From the NCBI RefSeq assembly GCF_033193315.1, contig NZ_CP136187.1:2321501-2385500 (forward strand): 64,000 bases of DNA, given 5' to 3'. Under the pieces are notes generated by a model. It saw only the letters and a list, made by a program, of their open reading frames with translations. It was not told the DNA's origin and did not search any database. The stretch is from Agathobaculum sp. NTUH-O15-33. Its GTDB lineage: Bacteria > Bacillota > Clostridia > Oscillospirales > Butyricicoccaceae. Positions 16,891 to 25,748 of the stretch are shown piece after piece; the first letter of the stretch is position 1, and every line of letters begins with the position of its first letter. Position numbers and translations under genes: made by a program.

Positions 16891-18201
16891 TCATCCCACC
16901 ATGACAAACCCTTCCGGGTAGTGCATCTTGGGCGGTTCGCGGCGGCGCATGAGCACGGCGACGCCCAGCGTCAGCACACCCACGCGGCCAAGGTACATCA
17001 GCGCGATCAATATGAAATGCGACACCGTGCCCAGCGCGGGCGTCAGCCCCATGGACAGGCCGACCGTTGCAAACGCGGATACCGCTTCAAACAGGCACTG
17101 GTGAAAGGGCGCGGCCTCCAAAAAGGAGATGGCGCACGCGCCGGTCAGGCTGAGCATAAAACCGACGATCAGCATGGTCACGGCGTTCATCACGCTGCGC
17201 GGCGCAATGGCCCGGCCAAAGGCGAATACCGTCGTCCTGCCGCGCAGAGCCGAAAGCGTGGAAAGCAGCAGGATCGCCGCTGTGACTGTTTTTACGCCGC
17301 CCGCCGTCGATCCGGGTGATCCGCCGATCAGCATCAGAAAGCAGCCGAGCGCCTGACTTGGCCCGGTCAGCGCCGCCTGGTCGATCGTGTTAAAGCCCGC
17401 CGTGCGCAGCGTGACCGACTGGAAGCCCGCGGCCAACAGCTTGCCGCCCGTATTGAGCTGGCCAAGCGTGGACGGGTTGCCCCACTCGAACAACAGCGTT
17501 AGTCCGAAGCCCGCGAGCAGCAAAATGCCGGTCGTGACGAGTACCAGCTTGGTATGCAGGTGCAGGCGCTTAAAATTGCGCTTATCCCACACATCGCTCC
17601 ACACGAAAAAGCCGAGGCCGCCGACCACGACCAGCACCATCAGCGTTAAAGAAACGATCGGATCGGAAACATAAGCCGTCACCGAGGGGTAGAGCCTGCC
17701 CGGCTCACCCATCAAATCAAAGCCCGCGTTGCAGAAAGCGGATACCGCGTGGAACACGCCCATTTTTACGCCGCGCGCCGGTCCGACGAGCGGGATAAAG
17801 CGCAAGGCAAGCACCACCGCACCCGCGCCCTCAAACGCGAGCGTGCCGAACAGCACGCGGCGCGTCAGCCGCACGATACCGGCGTTTTCGGTCATATTGA
17901 GGCCCGCGCCCATCACCATGCGCTCGCGCAGCGCGATCGTCCGGCGCAGCAGGAAGGAGGCGAGCGAAGCCATGGTCATAAACCCAAGGCCGCCGATCTG
18001 GATGAGCAGCAAAATCACCAGATGACCGAAATTCGACCAATAGGTGGCCGTATCATGCACCACCAGACCGGTGACGCAGGTTGCGGAGGTAGCGGTGAAC
18101 AGCGCATCCTGAAAGGAAGTGAAATCGCCGTTTCTGGATGAGACCGGAAGCGTCAGCAACACCGCGCCCAGCAGGATAATGCCGATAAATCCAAGGGCCA
18201 T
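16891..18201 (-). CDS. trkH: TrkH/KtrB-type potassium uptake permease
   Basis: A 436-residue integral membrane protein, the ion-conducting subunit of a Trk/Ktr potassium uptake system working with the RCK protein at 16108. It has the four-fold membrane-pore-membrane layout with selectivity-filter glycines in ATCVTGLVV, SAFCNAGFDL, RTAGFNTID and FATVGLSMGL. Family members usually begin 15-20 residues earlier. The frame is open upstream, and a GGGGAGAGG ribosome binding site precedes an ACG codon at 18253-18255, where an ATG would be expected; no SD-like sequence precedes the ATG at 18201. The true start may therefore be 18255, with an ACG codon or a point change. lysS is upstream, separated by a hairpin at 18295-18323. 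Confidence 0.9.
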   Translation of the reverse strand: MALGFIGIILLGAVLLTLPVSSRNGDFTSFQDALFTATSATCVTGLVVHDTATYWSNFGHLVILLLIQIGGLGFMTMASLASFLLRRTIALRERMVMGAGLNMTENAGIVRLTRRVLFGTLAFEGAGAVVLALRFIPLVGPARGVKMGVFHAVSAFCNAGFDLMGEPGRLYPSVTAYVSDPIVSLTLMVLVVVGGLGFFVWSDVWDKRNFKRLHLHTKLVLVTTGILLLAGFGLTLLFEWGNPSTLGQLNTGGKLLAAGFQSVTLRTAGFNTIDQAALTGPSQALGCFLMLIGGSPGSTAGGVKTVTAAILLLSTLSALRGRTTVFAFGRAIAPRSVMNAVTMLIVGFMLSLTGACAISFLEAAPFHQCLFEAVSAFATVGLSMGLTPALGTVSHFILIALMYLGRVGVLTLGVAVLMRRREPPKMHYPEGFVMVG

Positions 18202-18294
18202 AACGGACGTGGGCCGCCAGCACCTACGGCCACGCCCTAACGTATGGGAAAACGTAGTAAAACCTCTCCCCTCGAAAAGAAATACGAAATGCTG

Positions 18295-18323
18295 AAAGCC
18301 TGAACGGCACCCGTTCAGGCTTT
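18295..18323 (-). terminator. Hairpin between lysS and trkH
   Basis: A 13-base stem (18295-18307 / 18311-18323) with a three-base loop, followed on the minus strand by T-rich sequence. It may end or weaken transcription before trkH; no promoter is visible in the short stretch between it and trkH. Confidence 0.6.
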
Positions 18324-18332
18324 ATGTGCGGT

Positions 18333-19841
18333 TTAGTCCGCGCCCAGCGGTTTCATGGTCGGGAACAATAAAACGTCGCGGATGGAGGCCGAATCGGTCA
18401 GGAACATGACCAGACGGTCGATGCCCATACCCATGCCGCCCGTGGGGGGCATGCCGTATTCCAGCGCGGTGACAAAATCGTCGTCCATCATATTGGCTTC
18501 GTCGTCGCCCGCAGCGCGCAGCGCGACCTGACGCTCAAAGCGTCCGCGCTGGTCGATCGGGTCGTTCAGCTCGGAGAAGGCGTTGGCCAGCTCGCGGCCG
18601 AACACAAACAGCTCGAACCGCTCGGTCAGGCGGGGATCGGACGCCATGCGCTTTGCCAGCGGCGATACCTCGACCGGGTAATCGATGATGAAAGTGGGCT
18701 GGGTGAGCTTTTCTTCGACAAATTCCTCAAAGCACAACGCGAGCAGGTCGCCCCAGCTCTCCTTGCCCTTTTCGGTTTCCACGCCCTTGGCCTTTACTTG
18801 GCGCAGGGCTTCCTCGCCGTCGATATTCATAAAATCGATCCCAGCGTACTCCTTGACCGCGTCCGCCATGGTCTGGCGCTTCCAGCCCTTGGCAAAGTCG
18901 ATCTCCGCGCCCTGATAGGTCACCTTGGTTTTGCCCAGCACCGCGTTGCACACGTGCACGATCATATCCTCGGTGATGTCCATCATGCCGTTATAATCGG
19001 TATAGGCCTGATAAAGCTCAATGGTGGTAAACTCCGGATTGTGCTTGGTATCCATGCCTTCGTTGCGGAAGATACGGCCGATCTCGTACACCTGCTCCAA
19101 GCCGCCCACGATCAGGCGCTTGAGGTGCAGCTCGGTCGCGATGCGCATGTACATATCGATATCGAGCGCGTTATGGTGCGTGATGAACGGACGGGCCGCC
19201 GCGCCGCCGGGGATGGTGTTCAGGCACGGAGTCTCGACCTCCATAAAGCCGCGGCCATCCATAAAGCGGCGAATTTCGCGCACAATAGCGGAGCGCTTTT
19301 CAAAGGTATCGCGCACCTCGGGGTTGACGATCAGGTCAACATAGCGCTGGCGGTAGCGCATATCGGTATCCTTCAGGCCGTGCCACTTTTCGGGCAGGGG
19401 CAAAAGGTTCTTGGAGAGCAGCGTCAGCTCCTGCACGGCAACGGAGATCTCGCCCTTCTGGGTGCGAAAAACCTCGCCGGAGACGCCGATCAGATCGCCG
19501 ATGTCCAGCTTTTTGTAGCCCTTATACTCCTCTTCGCCGATGTTGTCGCGCTTGATATAAAGCTGCAACCGGCCGCGGCGGTCGGAAAGGTCGGAAAAGG
19601 ACGCCTTGCCCATGATGCGCTTCGACATCATGCGGCCCGCGAGGCGAACGGTCTGCCCTTCGAGCGCGTCAAAGTTTTCGTGGATCTCGTTTGTGTGGTG
19701 GGTGCGCTCAAAGCGCACCTGCTGGAACGGGTCGGCCCCGGCCTGCTGGAGCTCGGCGAGCTTTTCGCGGCGAATGCGCGCAAGCTCGTGCAGCTCTTCG
19801 GCGGTCGGTTCTGCCGCCTGCGGGTTTTGCTCAACTGCCAT
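18333..19841 (-). CDS. lysS: Lysyl-tRNA synthetase, class II
   Basis: A 502-residue cytosolic enzyme that charges tRNA-Lys. The N-terminal OB-fold anticodon-binding domain covers about residues 55-150 ([20 protein letters not shown]). The class II core has motif 1 around [12 protein letters not shown], motif 2 [20 protein letters not shown], and motif 3 [14 protein letters not shown]. All of it is intact and of normal length. The start is taken at the ATG at 19841 with AGGTGA upstream; a GTG at 19850 is also possible but would lie in that ribosome binding site. The gene follows greA by 26 bases, the common Firmicute greA-lysS pair. Confidence 0.97.
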   Translation of the reverse strand: MAVEQNPQAAEPTAEELHELARIRREKLAELQQAGADPFQQVRFERTHHTNEIHENFDALEGQTVRLAGRMMSKRIMGKASFSDLSDRRGRLQLYIKRDNIGEEEYKGYKKLDIGDLIGVSGEVFRTQKGEISVAVQELTLLSKNLLPLPEKWHGLKDTDMRYRQRYVDLIVNPEVRDTFEKRSAIVREIRRFMDGRGFMEVETPCLNTIPGGAAARPFITHHNALDIDMYMRIATELHLKRLIVGGLEQVYEIGRIFRNEGMDTKHNPEFTTIELYQAYTDYNGMMDITEDMIVHVCNAVLGKTKVTYQGAEIDFAKGWKRQTMADAVKEYAGIDFMNIDGEEALRQVKAKGVETEKGKESWGDLLALCFEEFVEEKLTQPTFIIDYPVEVSPLAKRMASDPRLTERFELFVFGRELANAFSELNDPIDQRGRFERQVALRAAGDDEANMMDDDFVTALEYGMPPTGGMGMGIDRLVMFLTDSASIRDVLLFPTMKPLGAD

Positions 19842-19867
19842 ATCTTTCACCTATCTTTAAATATCGA

Positions 19868-20341
19868 TTACTTCTTGATTTCGAGGATCTTGTACTTGAC
19901 CGTGCCGGAGGGCGCTTCCACCTCTACGATCTTGCCCACCTTTTTGCCCAGCATGGCCTTGCCAAAGGGGGATTCGTCGGAAATCTTGCCTTCCATGGGA
20001 TCGGCTTCCTGCGAGCCGACGAAGTGGTACTCCTCTTCCTCGCCGAACTCCATATCCTTTACGACAAAGCGGCAGCCGGGCGATACCTCGTCCGCCGAGT
20101 ACATATCTTCATTAATAATGACCGCGTGCGAGACAATATTCTCAAGCTCCGCGATACGAGAGAAAACCTTGCCCTGTTCGTTTTTCGCTTCGTCGTACTC
20201 CGAGTTCTCCGAAAGGTCACCGAAGGAGCGGGCTTCCTTGATCTGTTCCGCGACTTCTTTTTCGCGTACAGTTTTTAAATATTCCAGTTCGTCGCTCAGT
20301 TTATCCAGACTTTCCTGTGTCATCTTAAATTCTTTTGCCAT
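19868..20341 (-). CDS. greA: Transcription elongation factor GreA
   Basis: A 157-residue factor that enters the secondary channel of RNA polymerase and stimulates cleavage of backtracked RNA. The N-terminal coiled coil carries the family signature [20 protein letters not shown] with the acidic tip residues. The C-terminal FKBP-like domain includes [25 protein letters not shown]. Length and ends are typical. AGAAGG lies eight bases before the ATG. It is first in the long minus-strand run and sits directly downstream of the consensus promoter at 20399-20427. Confidence 0.97.
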   Translation of the reverse strand: MAKEFKMTQESLDKLSDELEYLKTVREKEVAEQIKEARSFGDLSENSEYDEAKNEQGKVFSRIAELENIVSHAVIINEDMYSADEVSPGCRFVVKDMEFGEEEEYHFVGSQEADPMEGKISDESPFGKAMLGKKVGKIVEVEAPSGTVKYKILEIKK

Positions 20342-20398
20342 AATCGAAACCTTCTCATTCTACGGAATCGGCCCAACTGGAGCCGTACAATACTCACT

Positions 20399-20427
20399 AT
20401 TATATGTAAGGAAAACAGCAATGTCAA
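20399..20427 (-). promoter_or_regulatory. Consensus sigma-A promoter of greA-lysS operon
   Basis: On the minus strand, TTGACA (20422-20427), an exact 17-base spacer, and TATAAT (20399-20404), about 58 bases before the greA ATG. Both hexamers are perfect, which predicts a strong promoter. Confidence 0.88.
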
Positions 20428-20549
20428 GCGACGATCAATTTTTTTGCCTAATTTGCCATATCCACGCCAGCTTATGCGCGCTTTTTGTGCTTTATTCGCC
20501 CATGCGCAAAAAAAGGGCGGCGGTATTCCCCCGTCGCCCGTGTCGATTG

Positions 20550-21143
20550 CTATTTTTCTTCCAGTCGGTAGCGCCGCATAGCCTCCGGCAGCGTATCCTC
20601 CCGGTCGTCGCCCGGCCAGCGCGCCCGTTGCAGCTCATAGCCGCCCAGCATATAAATTTCGCGCACCGAGCGGTCGATCGCCTCCTGCCGCGTGCAGTAC
20701 GCGCGGAACTGATTAACCTTTACCTCGTCCGCGAGCCGCCGCTCGACCGCCGCTTTATGCGCTTCCGCCGTCAATCTGAGCTGCTGCACATACGCCCGCC
20801 CGCAATAATGCGCAAACTCAGCCTCCGCCTGCTTGAGGTCCGGCGCGCCCTCCGCCTTGCCCAGAAACACCAGCATGGCGTGCGCCTGACCATAGGCGAC
20901 AAAATAACCGCGCAGCGCGTCTAAATAGATCCAAATGTCGTACATTTCCTCGGTCAGCGCGTTACAGGCGGCGATGTCAAAGCCTTCGTAAACACGATCC
21001 ATCAGCTTTCTGTTTTCCTCCAGCGCCTGCTGATAGCCCTGTCCAAAGTCCTTCAGATACCGGTTCAGCTCTTCCGTTATCCCGTCAAAGTCCGCGTGCT
21101 CGTCCGGCGCGAGCGCCTTGATCGCATATGACAGAATGCTCAT
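20550..21143 (-). CDS. Hypothetical protein, predicted soluble helical
   Basis: A 197-residue protein I do not recognise. It has no signal peptide or membrane segment and is rich in Ala, Glu, Arg and Tyr with long helix-like stretches (ITEELNRYLKDFGQGYQQAL, YVQQLRLTAEAHKAAVERRL). Codon use matches its neighbours and AAAGGAG precedes the ATG, so it is probably real. It is divergent from the XRE regulator at 21258, with about 115 bases between, so that regulator may control it. No terminator-strength hairpin separates it from the greA promoter region downstream. Confidence 0.65.
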   Translation of the reverse strand: MSILSYAIKALAPDEHADFDGITEELNRYLKDFGQGYQQALEENRKLMDRVYEGFDIAACNALTEEMYDIWIYLDALRGYFVAYGQAHAMLVFLGKAEGAPDLKQAEAEFAHYCGRAYVQQLRLTAEAHKAAVERRLADEVKVNQFRAYCTRQEAIDRSVREIYMLGGYELQRARWPGDDREDTLPEAMRRYRLEEK

Positions 21144-21216
21144 AGCATCAAATCTCCTTTTTCTTGATAGCTATATGATGTGTCATTTTGGCACAAATAT
21201 GAAAGCACAATTTCTT

Positions 21217-21228
21217 GTCATGCTATAC
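21217..21228 (+). promoter_or_regulatory. Extended -10 promoter of XRE regulator
   Basis: The sequence TGCTATACT, an extended -10 element, lies roughly 30 bases before the XRE start codon. No convincing -35 hexamer is seen at the proper distance. Confidence 0.35.
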
Positions 21229-21257
21229 TGATCAAAGAAAAATTTGAGGGATGAAAT

Positions 21258-21575
21258 ATGGAGTTTTTTATGGGACGGCGCTTGAAAACAGCGCGCATTA
21301 GCCGAGGACTGACCGGTGAACAATTAGCAGAATTGTGTCACATCAACGCGACCTATCTTCGCCAAATCGAAGCAGAGCGCAAAACACCAAGTCTGCCGGT
21401 ATTTATCAGCCTGTGTAACGAGCTCAAGGTATCGCCGACTTATTTACTGGTCGATGTTTTAATAGAAAACGAACTAAGCGATTTCGGCGTGCTTTACGAA
21501 CTATGGGAAAGCGCAACGCCGGCACAAATTGAAATTGTGACCGCCATGGTCCGTAGTGCGTTGAAACATATGTAA
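21258..21575 (+). CDS. XRE-family helix-turn-helix regulator
   Basis: A 105-residue regulator with an N-terminal Cro/C1-type helix-turn-helix: RRLKTARISRGLTGEQLAEL, CHINATYLRQIEAERKTPSL and the usual VFISLCNELKVSPTYLL end. About 35 C-terminal residues (ELSDFGVLYELWESATPAQI onward) may form a short dimerisation helix. GAGG precedes the ATG at normal spacing; a second Met five codons in is also possible. It is divergent from the hypothetical gene at 20550 and probably regulates that gene or itself. The codon use is a little more A+T-rich than nearby housekeeping genes, a weak hint of separate origin. Confidence 0.85.
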   Translation: MEFFMGRRLKTARISRGLTGEQLAELCHINATYLRQIEAERKTPSLPVFISLCNELKVSPTYLLVDVLIENELSDFGVLYELWESATPAQIEIVTAMVRSALKHM

Positions 21576-21602
21576 TCTTTCATGCTTTCAACTTGTACAC
21601 AT

Positions 21603-21679
21603 GCACGAAGAAGCATCGTGCGGCCGAGTGGGGTCACTCGGCCCTACTTCTTTGTAGGGCGTGGTGACCCCACCACGCC
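21603..21679. terminator. Cluster of hairpins between convergent genes
   Basis: Several adjoining stems lie between the XRE gene and the S41 protease gene: GCACGA/TCGTGC (21603-21621), GGCCGAGT/ACTCGGCC (21622-21643), CCCTAC/GTAGGG (21642-21659) and GGCGTGGTG/CACCACGCC (21658-21679). They may act as a two-way terminator, but there is no clear T-run and the structure also resembles a palindromic interspersed repeat. Confidence 0.5.
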
Positions 21680-21714
21680 GTTCCTTTGGTCACGAGCGCG
21701 GCGAACCGCCAACG

Positions 21715-22872
21715 CTACTTTAATACCTCTATCGCCTTTTGCAGCTGCGGGTCCTCCTCGGGCTCCAAAAAGTAAAAGTTCTTCCGTTGCTCTTCGGTAA
21801 GATTCACCTCAATATCGGGCGCGATTCCCTTGCCCGCAAGGCTCACACCCTTGGGTGTGAAATACTCCTCCTCCGACAGGTTGACCGCCGAGCCGTCGGA
21901 CAGCTTGAACGTCTGCTGCGCGCGGCCCTTGCCCGTCGTATGCGTGCCAATCAGCGTCGCGCGGCCATATTCCTGCAAGGCAGCCGGGAAAAACTCGCCG
22001 GCAGAGATGGAACGTTCATCGATCAGCACCGCGATCGGCAGGTCGATCATCTCCGCGTCCGACGAATAAACGGTCTCCTTGCCCTCGCGCGTGCGCAGCG
22101 TCATGACCGTGCCCTCGGGCAGAAGCGGGTCGAGCGCTTCGCTCAGCTCGGTGACCCGGCCGCCGCCGTTGCGCCGCACATCGATGATGAGCGCCCGCGC
22201 GCCCTGCTCGATCAGGCCGTCCAGCGCCGCCTTGAACTGCTCGGCGGCGCCCGCGTGAAAGCTTGCGATGCGTAAGTACCCGATCTGATCCTCCAGCATT
22301 TCGCCCCAAGAGATGCGCTGCACCACCATGGCGCGCGTCATCGCAAGCGTTTTTTGCTCGCCGGTCTCGCCCTTGCGGATGGTCACGGATACCTCGGTCC
22401 CCTCTTCGCCCGCGACGGCGCTGATCACTTCGCTCGCCCCGTCCTTTTCGGTGGTTTTGTCGTCCGCGCCCAAGATATAGTCACCCTTTTGGACGCCCGC
22501 CTTTTCCGCCGGCGAATCGTCGTAAACCTCGCTCACGCGGATCTCCTTATCGCTCGAAACAACGGAAACGCCGATACCGCAGGTCTTCCCCTCGCTCGAC
22601 AGGCTATATTCCTCGTATTCCTCCGCCGTCATGTAATAGGACCATTTATCCTCCAGCCCTGCGACATAGCCGGTCGCCGCGTAATCGGCCAGCTTTTCTT
22701 GGTCGATATCGCCCACGAACACGCGGTTTGTAATATCGTCTATTTCATGCAGCTTGCTTTGCACCGCCCGGTTGGGCCATGCAAACGCCGCATAGCTGCC
22801 CGCCACGCCTACCGCGAGCGCCATCAGGCACATCACGCAAGCCGTTAAAACAGAAACTCGCTTTTCCCTCAT
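21715..22872 (-). CDS. C-terminal processing peptidase, S41 family (CtpA-like)
   Basis: A 385-residue serine protease anchored in the membrane and acting outside the cell. An N-terminal signal anchor (VLTACVMCLMALAVGVAGSY) is followed by a PDZ domain (about residues 95-180, GVSVVSSDKEIRVSEVYDDS then AGVQKGDYILG) and the S41 core. The Ser-Lys dyad is Ser290 in DERSISAGEFFP and Lys315 in THTTGKGRAQQ. The short C-terminal tail is charged. Start supported by GAGGAAAGG nine bases upstream. It lies after the ftsEX-M23 genes, separated by a terminator hairpin. Proteases of this family process cell-wall hydrolases or signalling proteins; its target here is unknown. Confidence 0.92.
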   Translation of the reverse strand: MREKRVSVLTACVMCLMALAVGVAGSYAAFAWPNRAVQSKLHEIDDITNRVFVGDIDQEKLADYAATGYVAGLEDKWSYYMTAEEYEEYSLSSEGKTCGIGVSVVSSDKEIRVSEVYDDSPAEKAGVQKGDYILGADDKTTEKDGASEVISAVAGEEGTEVSVTIRKGETGEQKTLAMTRAMVVQRISWGEMLEDQIGYLRIASFHAGAAEQFKAALDGLIEQGARALIIDVRRNGGGRVTELSEALDPLLPEGTVMTLRTREGKETVYSSDAEMIDLPIAVLIDERSISAGEFFPAALQEYGRATLIGTHTTGKGRAQQTFKLSDGSAVNLSEEEYFTPKGVSLAGKGIAPDIEVNLTEEQRKNFYFLEPEEDPQLQKAIEVLK

Positions 22873-22897
22873 TTAAATTCGCCTTTCCTCAAAAACA

Positions 22898-22924
22898 GGG
22901 GGAGAGCGTTTTGTGCTCTCCCCC
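22898..22924 (-). terminator. Terminator after the M23 hydrolase gene
   Basis: A ten-base G+C-rich stem (22898-22907 / 22915-22924) with a seven-base loop, followed on the minus strand by TGTTTTTG, 15 bases after the M23 stop codon. Confidence 0.8.
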
Positions 22925-22939
22925 CCAGATGTCGATCAA

Positions 22940-24130
22940 TTAAAATGTAAAGTAGCTCTTCGGGTCGGTGGTCTGACCGTTGACGTACACCTCGAAGTGA
23001 AGGTGCGGGCCGGTGGAGTTGCCGGTAGAACCGACATAGCCGATCACCTGTCCCTGCTCGACATACTGGCCCACCGAAACGACCTGACTGGACTGGTGGC
23101 CGTAAGCCGTCATAACGCCGCCGCCGTGGTCGATGACCGTATAGTTGCCATAGCCGGAAACCCAGCCCGCGGTGGTGACGGTACCGGAGGCCGCCGCCAA
23201 GATCTCCGCGCCGTAGCCCGCCGGGATATCCTCGCCCGCGTGGAACTTACGGGTGCCGAAGATCGGGTGGATACGCCAGCCGTACGCCGAGGAATTGGAG
23301 GTGCAGCTCGGCGTGGGCCAAACAAAGGTGCCAGAATACGGGATGCCGCCCGCCGCCGCGGACTGGCGGCTCATCGCCGCGATTTCGCTGCTGACGGACG
23401 CCATTTCACTGGCGATGCGGTCATACTCGGCCTCTTGCTCGGATTTATAGGCTTCCAGACTTTCCTGCAAGGCGGCCTGCTGCTTTTCGTTCGCCGCAAG
23501 CTCATCCGCCTTGTAGCTCAGGTTTTCCTGATAGTTTTTCTGTTCATCCTGCGTGGTCTGCAATTCGTCGCGCTTCTTTTCAATGTCTTCCTTAGCGGCG
23601 CGGAACTCCTCGACCACCTTCTTGTTATGGTCGATCAGCTGGGTGACGACCTCGATGCGGGAAAGCATATCCGTAAGGCTTTTGGAGTTAAGGACAACTT
23701 CCAGATAGGAAGTGTCGCCCTGCTCATAGGTCTCGCGCACGCACTCGTCGAGCTGATCCTTCTTGACCTGCAACTGCTCTTCCGCGACCGTCAACTCGCT
23801 GGTTTTCACATCGATCTGGGTTTGCAGGCGGCTTATGTAATCCTCAACCGTGGCGATTTCCTGCTTGGTCAGCTCGATCTCGCTGTTGAGCGCTTTTCGC
23901 GCGGCCTCGATATCGCTCACCTGATCGCCTAGAGAAGCCAGTTCCGCTTTAATAGCGGATTTCTGTTCCTCCAAGGTGGATAGCTTATCCTTTAATTCAT
24001 CCGCGTCCGCCGCCCCCGCCAGAGGGACCAGACCGGAAACGACCACGGAAACCACCATGACGATCACAAGGATCGCGGCGATCGCACCGGAGATCATACG
24101 AATGGTCTTTTTGCTCATCATAGAAATCAC
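22940..24130 (-). CDS. Coiled-coil M23 (LytM) murein hydrolase, EnvC/PcsB-like
   Basis: A 396-residue secreted peptidoglycan hydrolase. An N-terminal membrane segment (IAAILVIVMVVSVVVSGLV) is followed by about 220 residues of coiled coil (heptads from DELKDKLSTLEEQKSAIKAE onward). A C-terminal M23 domain has intact zinc-site motifs: FHAGEDIPAG (His and Asp), YGHQS, and GPHLHFEVYVNG. It directly follows ftsX (24155). In streptococci, bacilli and enterobacteria FtsEX activates such hydrolases (PcsB, CwlO, EnvC), so this is very likely the FtsEX partner. The start is a GTG at 24130 with GGAG four bases upstream; an ATG at 24121 is possible but more distant from the ribosome binding site. Confidence 0.92.
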   Translation of the reverse strand: MISMMSKKTIRMISGAIAAILVIVMVVSVVVSGLVPLAGAADADELKDKLSTLEEQKSAIKAELASLGDQVSDIEAARKALNSEIELTKQEIATVEDYISRLQTQIDVKTSELTVAEEQLQVKKDQLDECVRETYEQGDTSYLEVVLNSKSLTDMLSRIEVVTQLIDHNKKVVEEFRAAKEDIEKKRDELQTTQDEQKNYQENLSYKADELAANEKQQAALQESLEAYKSEQEAEYDRIASEMASVSSEIAAMSRQSAAAGGIPYSGTFVWPTPSCTSNSSAYGWRIHPIFGTRKFHAGEDIPAGYGAEILAAASGTVTTAGWVSGYGNYTVIDHGGGVMTAYGHQSSQVVSVGQYVEQGQVIGYVGSTGNSTGPHLHFEVYVNGQTTDPKSYFTF

Positions 24131-24154
24131 ATCGCTCCTTTGCTCAATCGGGAA

Positions 24155-25039
24155 TCAGACATTCATAAACTTGCGGATGCTCGTAACCGAGCCGCCGATG
24201 CCGAACAGCACGCCCGCTCCCGCGAACACGCCGAGCACCAGATACCGCAGGTGGTCAAACGGAACAAGATCGAGCAGCGGTATGACGCCGGAAACAACAT
24301 TTTGCATTTCGGTATACACGCCCCACTCGGCAAAGAAAGCCAATACACCGGCGAACAGGCCAAGCACCATGCCCTCGATCACAAAGGGCCAGCGGATGAA
24401 CCAGTTGGTCGCGCCGACCATCTTCTGAATGGATATCTCCTCGCGGCGGGCAAACATGGCCAGCTTTACGGTGTTGGAGATGATAAAGATCGAAATGAGC
24501 GCCAACGCCACGACCATGGCCAACGCGACAATGTTGAACACGCGCTGAATCTGCACCAGCTTGGCAATGGCGGAAGCATCCGCGCGAACGCGGGCCACGC
24601 CTTCCACGGCTTCGATCTCGGCGATCGTCTGGCTGGCGATGCTGGCGTCCTTAAAGGTCAAAACAAAGGAGTTGCGCAGCGGGTTGTTGCTCGAATCGTA
24701 AATATCGAGAATATCGGAATCCTCGCCCATATCGATGCGGTAGTTGGCAAGCGCCTGATCGCGGTCTACGAATTCTATGGTCGCGACGTTCTCAATATCC
24801 TTAAAATCGCGGCCAAGGCTTTTGGCGGCGCGGGTATCGAGGCTGTCGTCAATGAAAACGACGATCTCGCTTTGCTTTTGCAAATCGACGATATTCAGGT
24901 CGATATTGAGCGCGATCAGCGTCACGGTCCCGGTAAGAAGGAGACAGGCCAGCATAATGATCACAGCGGCGATGGACATAAAGCCGTGCGAAAAAATGTT
25001 GCGAAAGCCTTCCTTCCAGTAATAACTAAAGCTTCTCAT
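24155..25039 (-). CDS. ftsX: Cell-division permease-like protein FtsX
   Basis: A 294-residue membrane subunit of FtsEX. Topology is typical: the amphipathic N-terminal [19 protein letters not shown], a first membrane helix, an extracellular domain of about 130 residues containing SEIVVFIDDSL, then three membrane helices near the C-terminus (FNIVALAMVVALALISIFII onward), with the family signature EEISIQKMVGATNWFIRWPF on the cytosolic side. The start at 25039 lies inside the end of ftsE (14-base overlap), the normal arrangement. It transmits ATP hydrolysis by FtsE to the extracellular hydrolase, probably the M23 protein coded next. Confidence 0.95.
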   Translation of the reverse strand: MRSFSYYWKEGFRNIFSHGFMSIAAVIIMLACLLLTGTVTLIALNIDLNIVDLQKQSEIVVFIDDSLDTRAAKSLGRDFKDIENVATIEFVDRDQALANYRIDMGEDSDILDIYDSSNNPLRNSFVLTFKDASIASQTIAEIEAVEGVARVRADASAIAKLVQIQRVFNIVALAMVVALALISIFIISNTVKLAMFARREEISIQKMVGATNWFIRWPFVIEGMVLGLFAGVLAFFAEWGVYTEMQNVVSGVIPLLDLVPFDHLRYLVLGVFAGAGVLFGIGGSVTSIRKFMNV

Positions 25040-25715
25040 AATTATAGTACCCACCTGTCTGGTCGCTGATGATTTCGCCCTGATCGATCACGACGACGCG
25101 CTTTTCAAACTCGTCCACAAGCCCCTTTTCGTGCGTGACGATCAGCACGGTCGTGCCCAATTCGTTGATCTTCTCGAACAGCGTCATCAGTTCGAGGGAG
25201 CGGGCGGGATCAAGGTTGCCAGTCGGTTCGTCCGCAATGATCAGGCGCGGATTATTGACCAGCGCGCGGGCCACCGCGACACGCTGCTGCTCGCCGCCCG
25301 AAAGGTTCATCGGCTTTTCACCGGCCTTTTCCGCAAGGCCGACCAGATCGAGCACATACGGCACGCGTTCTTTGATCGCGCGGCTTTTGGCGCCGATCGT
25401 CCGCATCGCAAAGGCGACGTTTTCATAGACCGTCTTATTCACGATCAGGCGAAAATCCTGAAACACCACGCCAAGCGTGCGCCGCAGGTAAGGAATCTGC
25501 CGTTTTTTCATTTCCCCAATGTTGTAGTTATTGACCAGTACCCGCCCTTCGGTGGGCCGCACCTCGCCGGTCAAAAGCTTTATCATGGTCGTTTTGCCCG
25601 AACCGGACGCGCCGACCAAAAAGACAAATTCGCCCGCTTCAATGTGCAGGCTCACTTTGTTCACAGCGCGCGTGCCATTGTCGTACACCATGGTGGCGTC
25701 TGTCATTCGTATCAC
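25026..25715 (-). CDS. ftsE: Cell-division ATP-binding protein FtsE
   Basis: A 229-residue ABC ATPase. Walker A is [19 protein letters not shown], the Q-loop is VVFQDFRLI, the signature is [17 protein letters not shown], Walker B is [14 protein letters not shown] and the H-loop is IVTHEK. The start is set at a GTG (25713-25715) with GGGGAGG seven bases upstream; the open frame extends further to 25835 but through the leader hairpin. An intrinsic-terminator-like hairpin lies between its promoter and this start (25749-25788). It works with FtsX on septal or lateral wall hydrolysis. Confidence 0.95.
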   Translation of the reverse strand: MIRMTDATMVYDNGTRAVNKVSLHIEAGEFVFLVGASGSGKTTMIKLLTGEVRPTEGRVLVNNYNIGEMKKRQIPYLRRTLGVVFQDFRLIVNKTVYENVAFAMRTIGAKSRAIKERVPYVLDLVGLAEKAGEKPMNLSGGEQQRVAVARALVNNPRLIIADEPTGNLDPARSLELMTLFEKINELGTTVLIVTHEKGLVDEFEKRVVVIDQGEIISDQTGGYYNYEKL

Positions 25716-25748
25716 AGGTAGTCCTCCCCGGATTTCTGTTCTTTTTGC

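Noticed and set aside
18798..20924. Plus-strand open frame of about 700 residues opposite lysS and greA
   Set aside because: It is antisense to two complete housekeeping genes and runs across their promoter; a high-G+C shadow frame.
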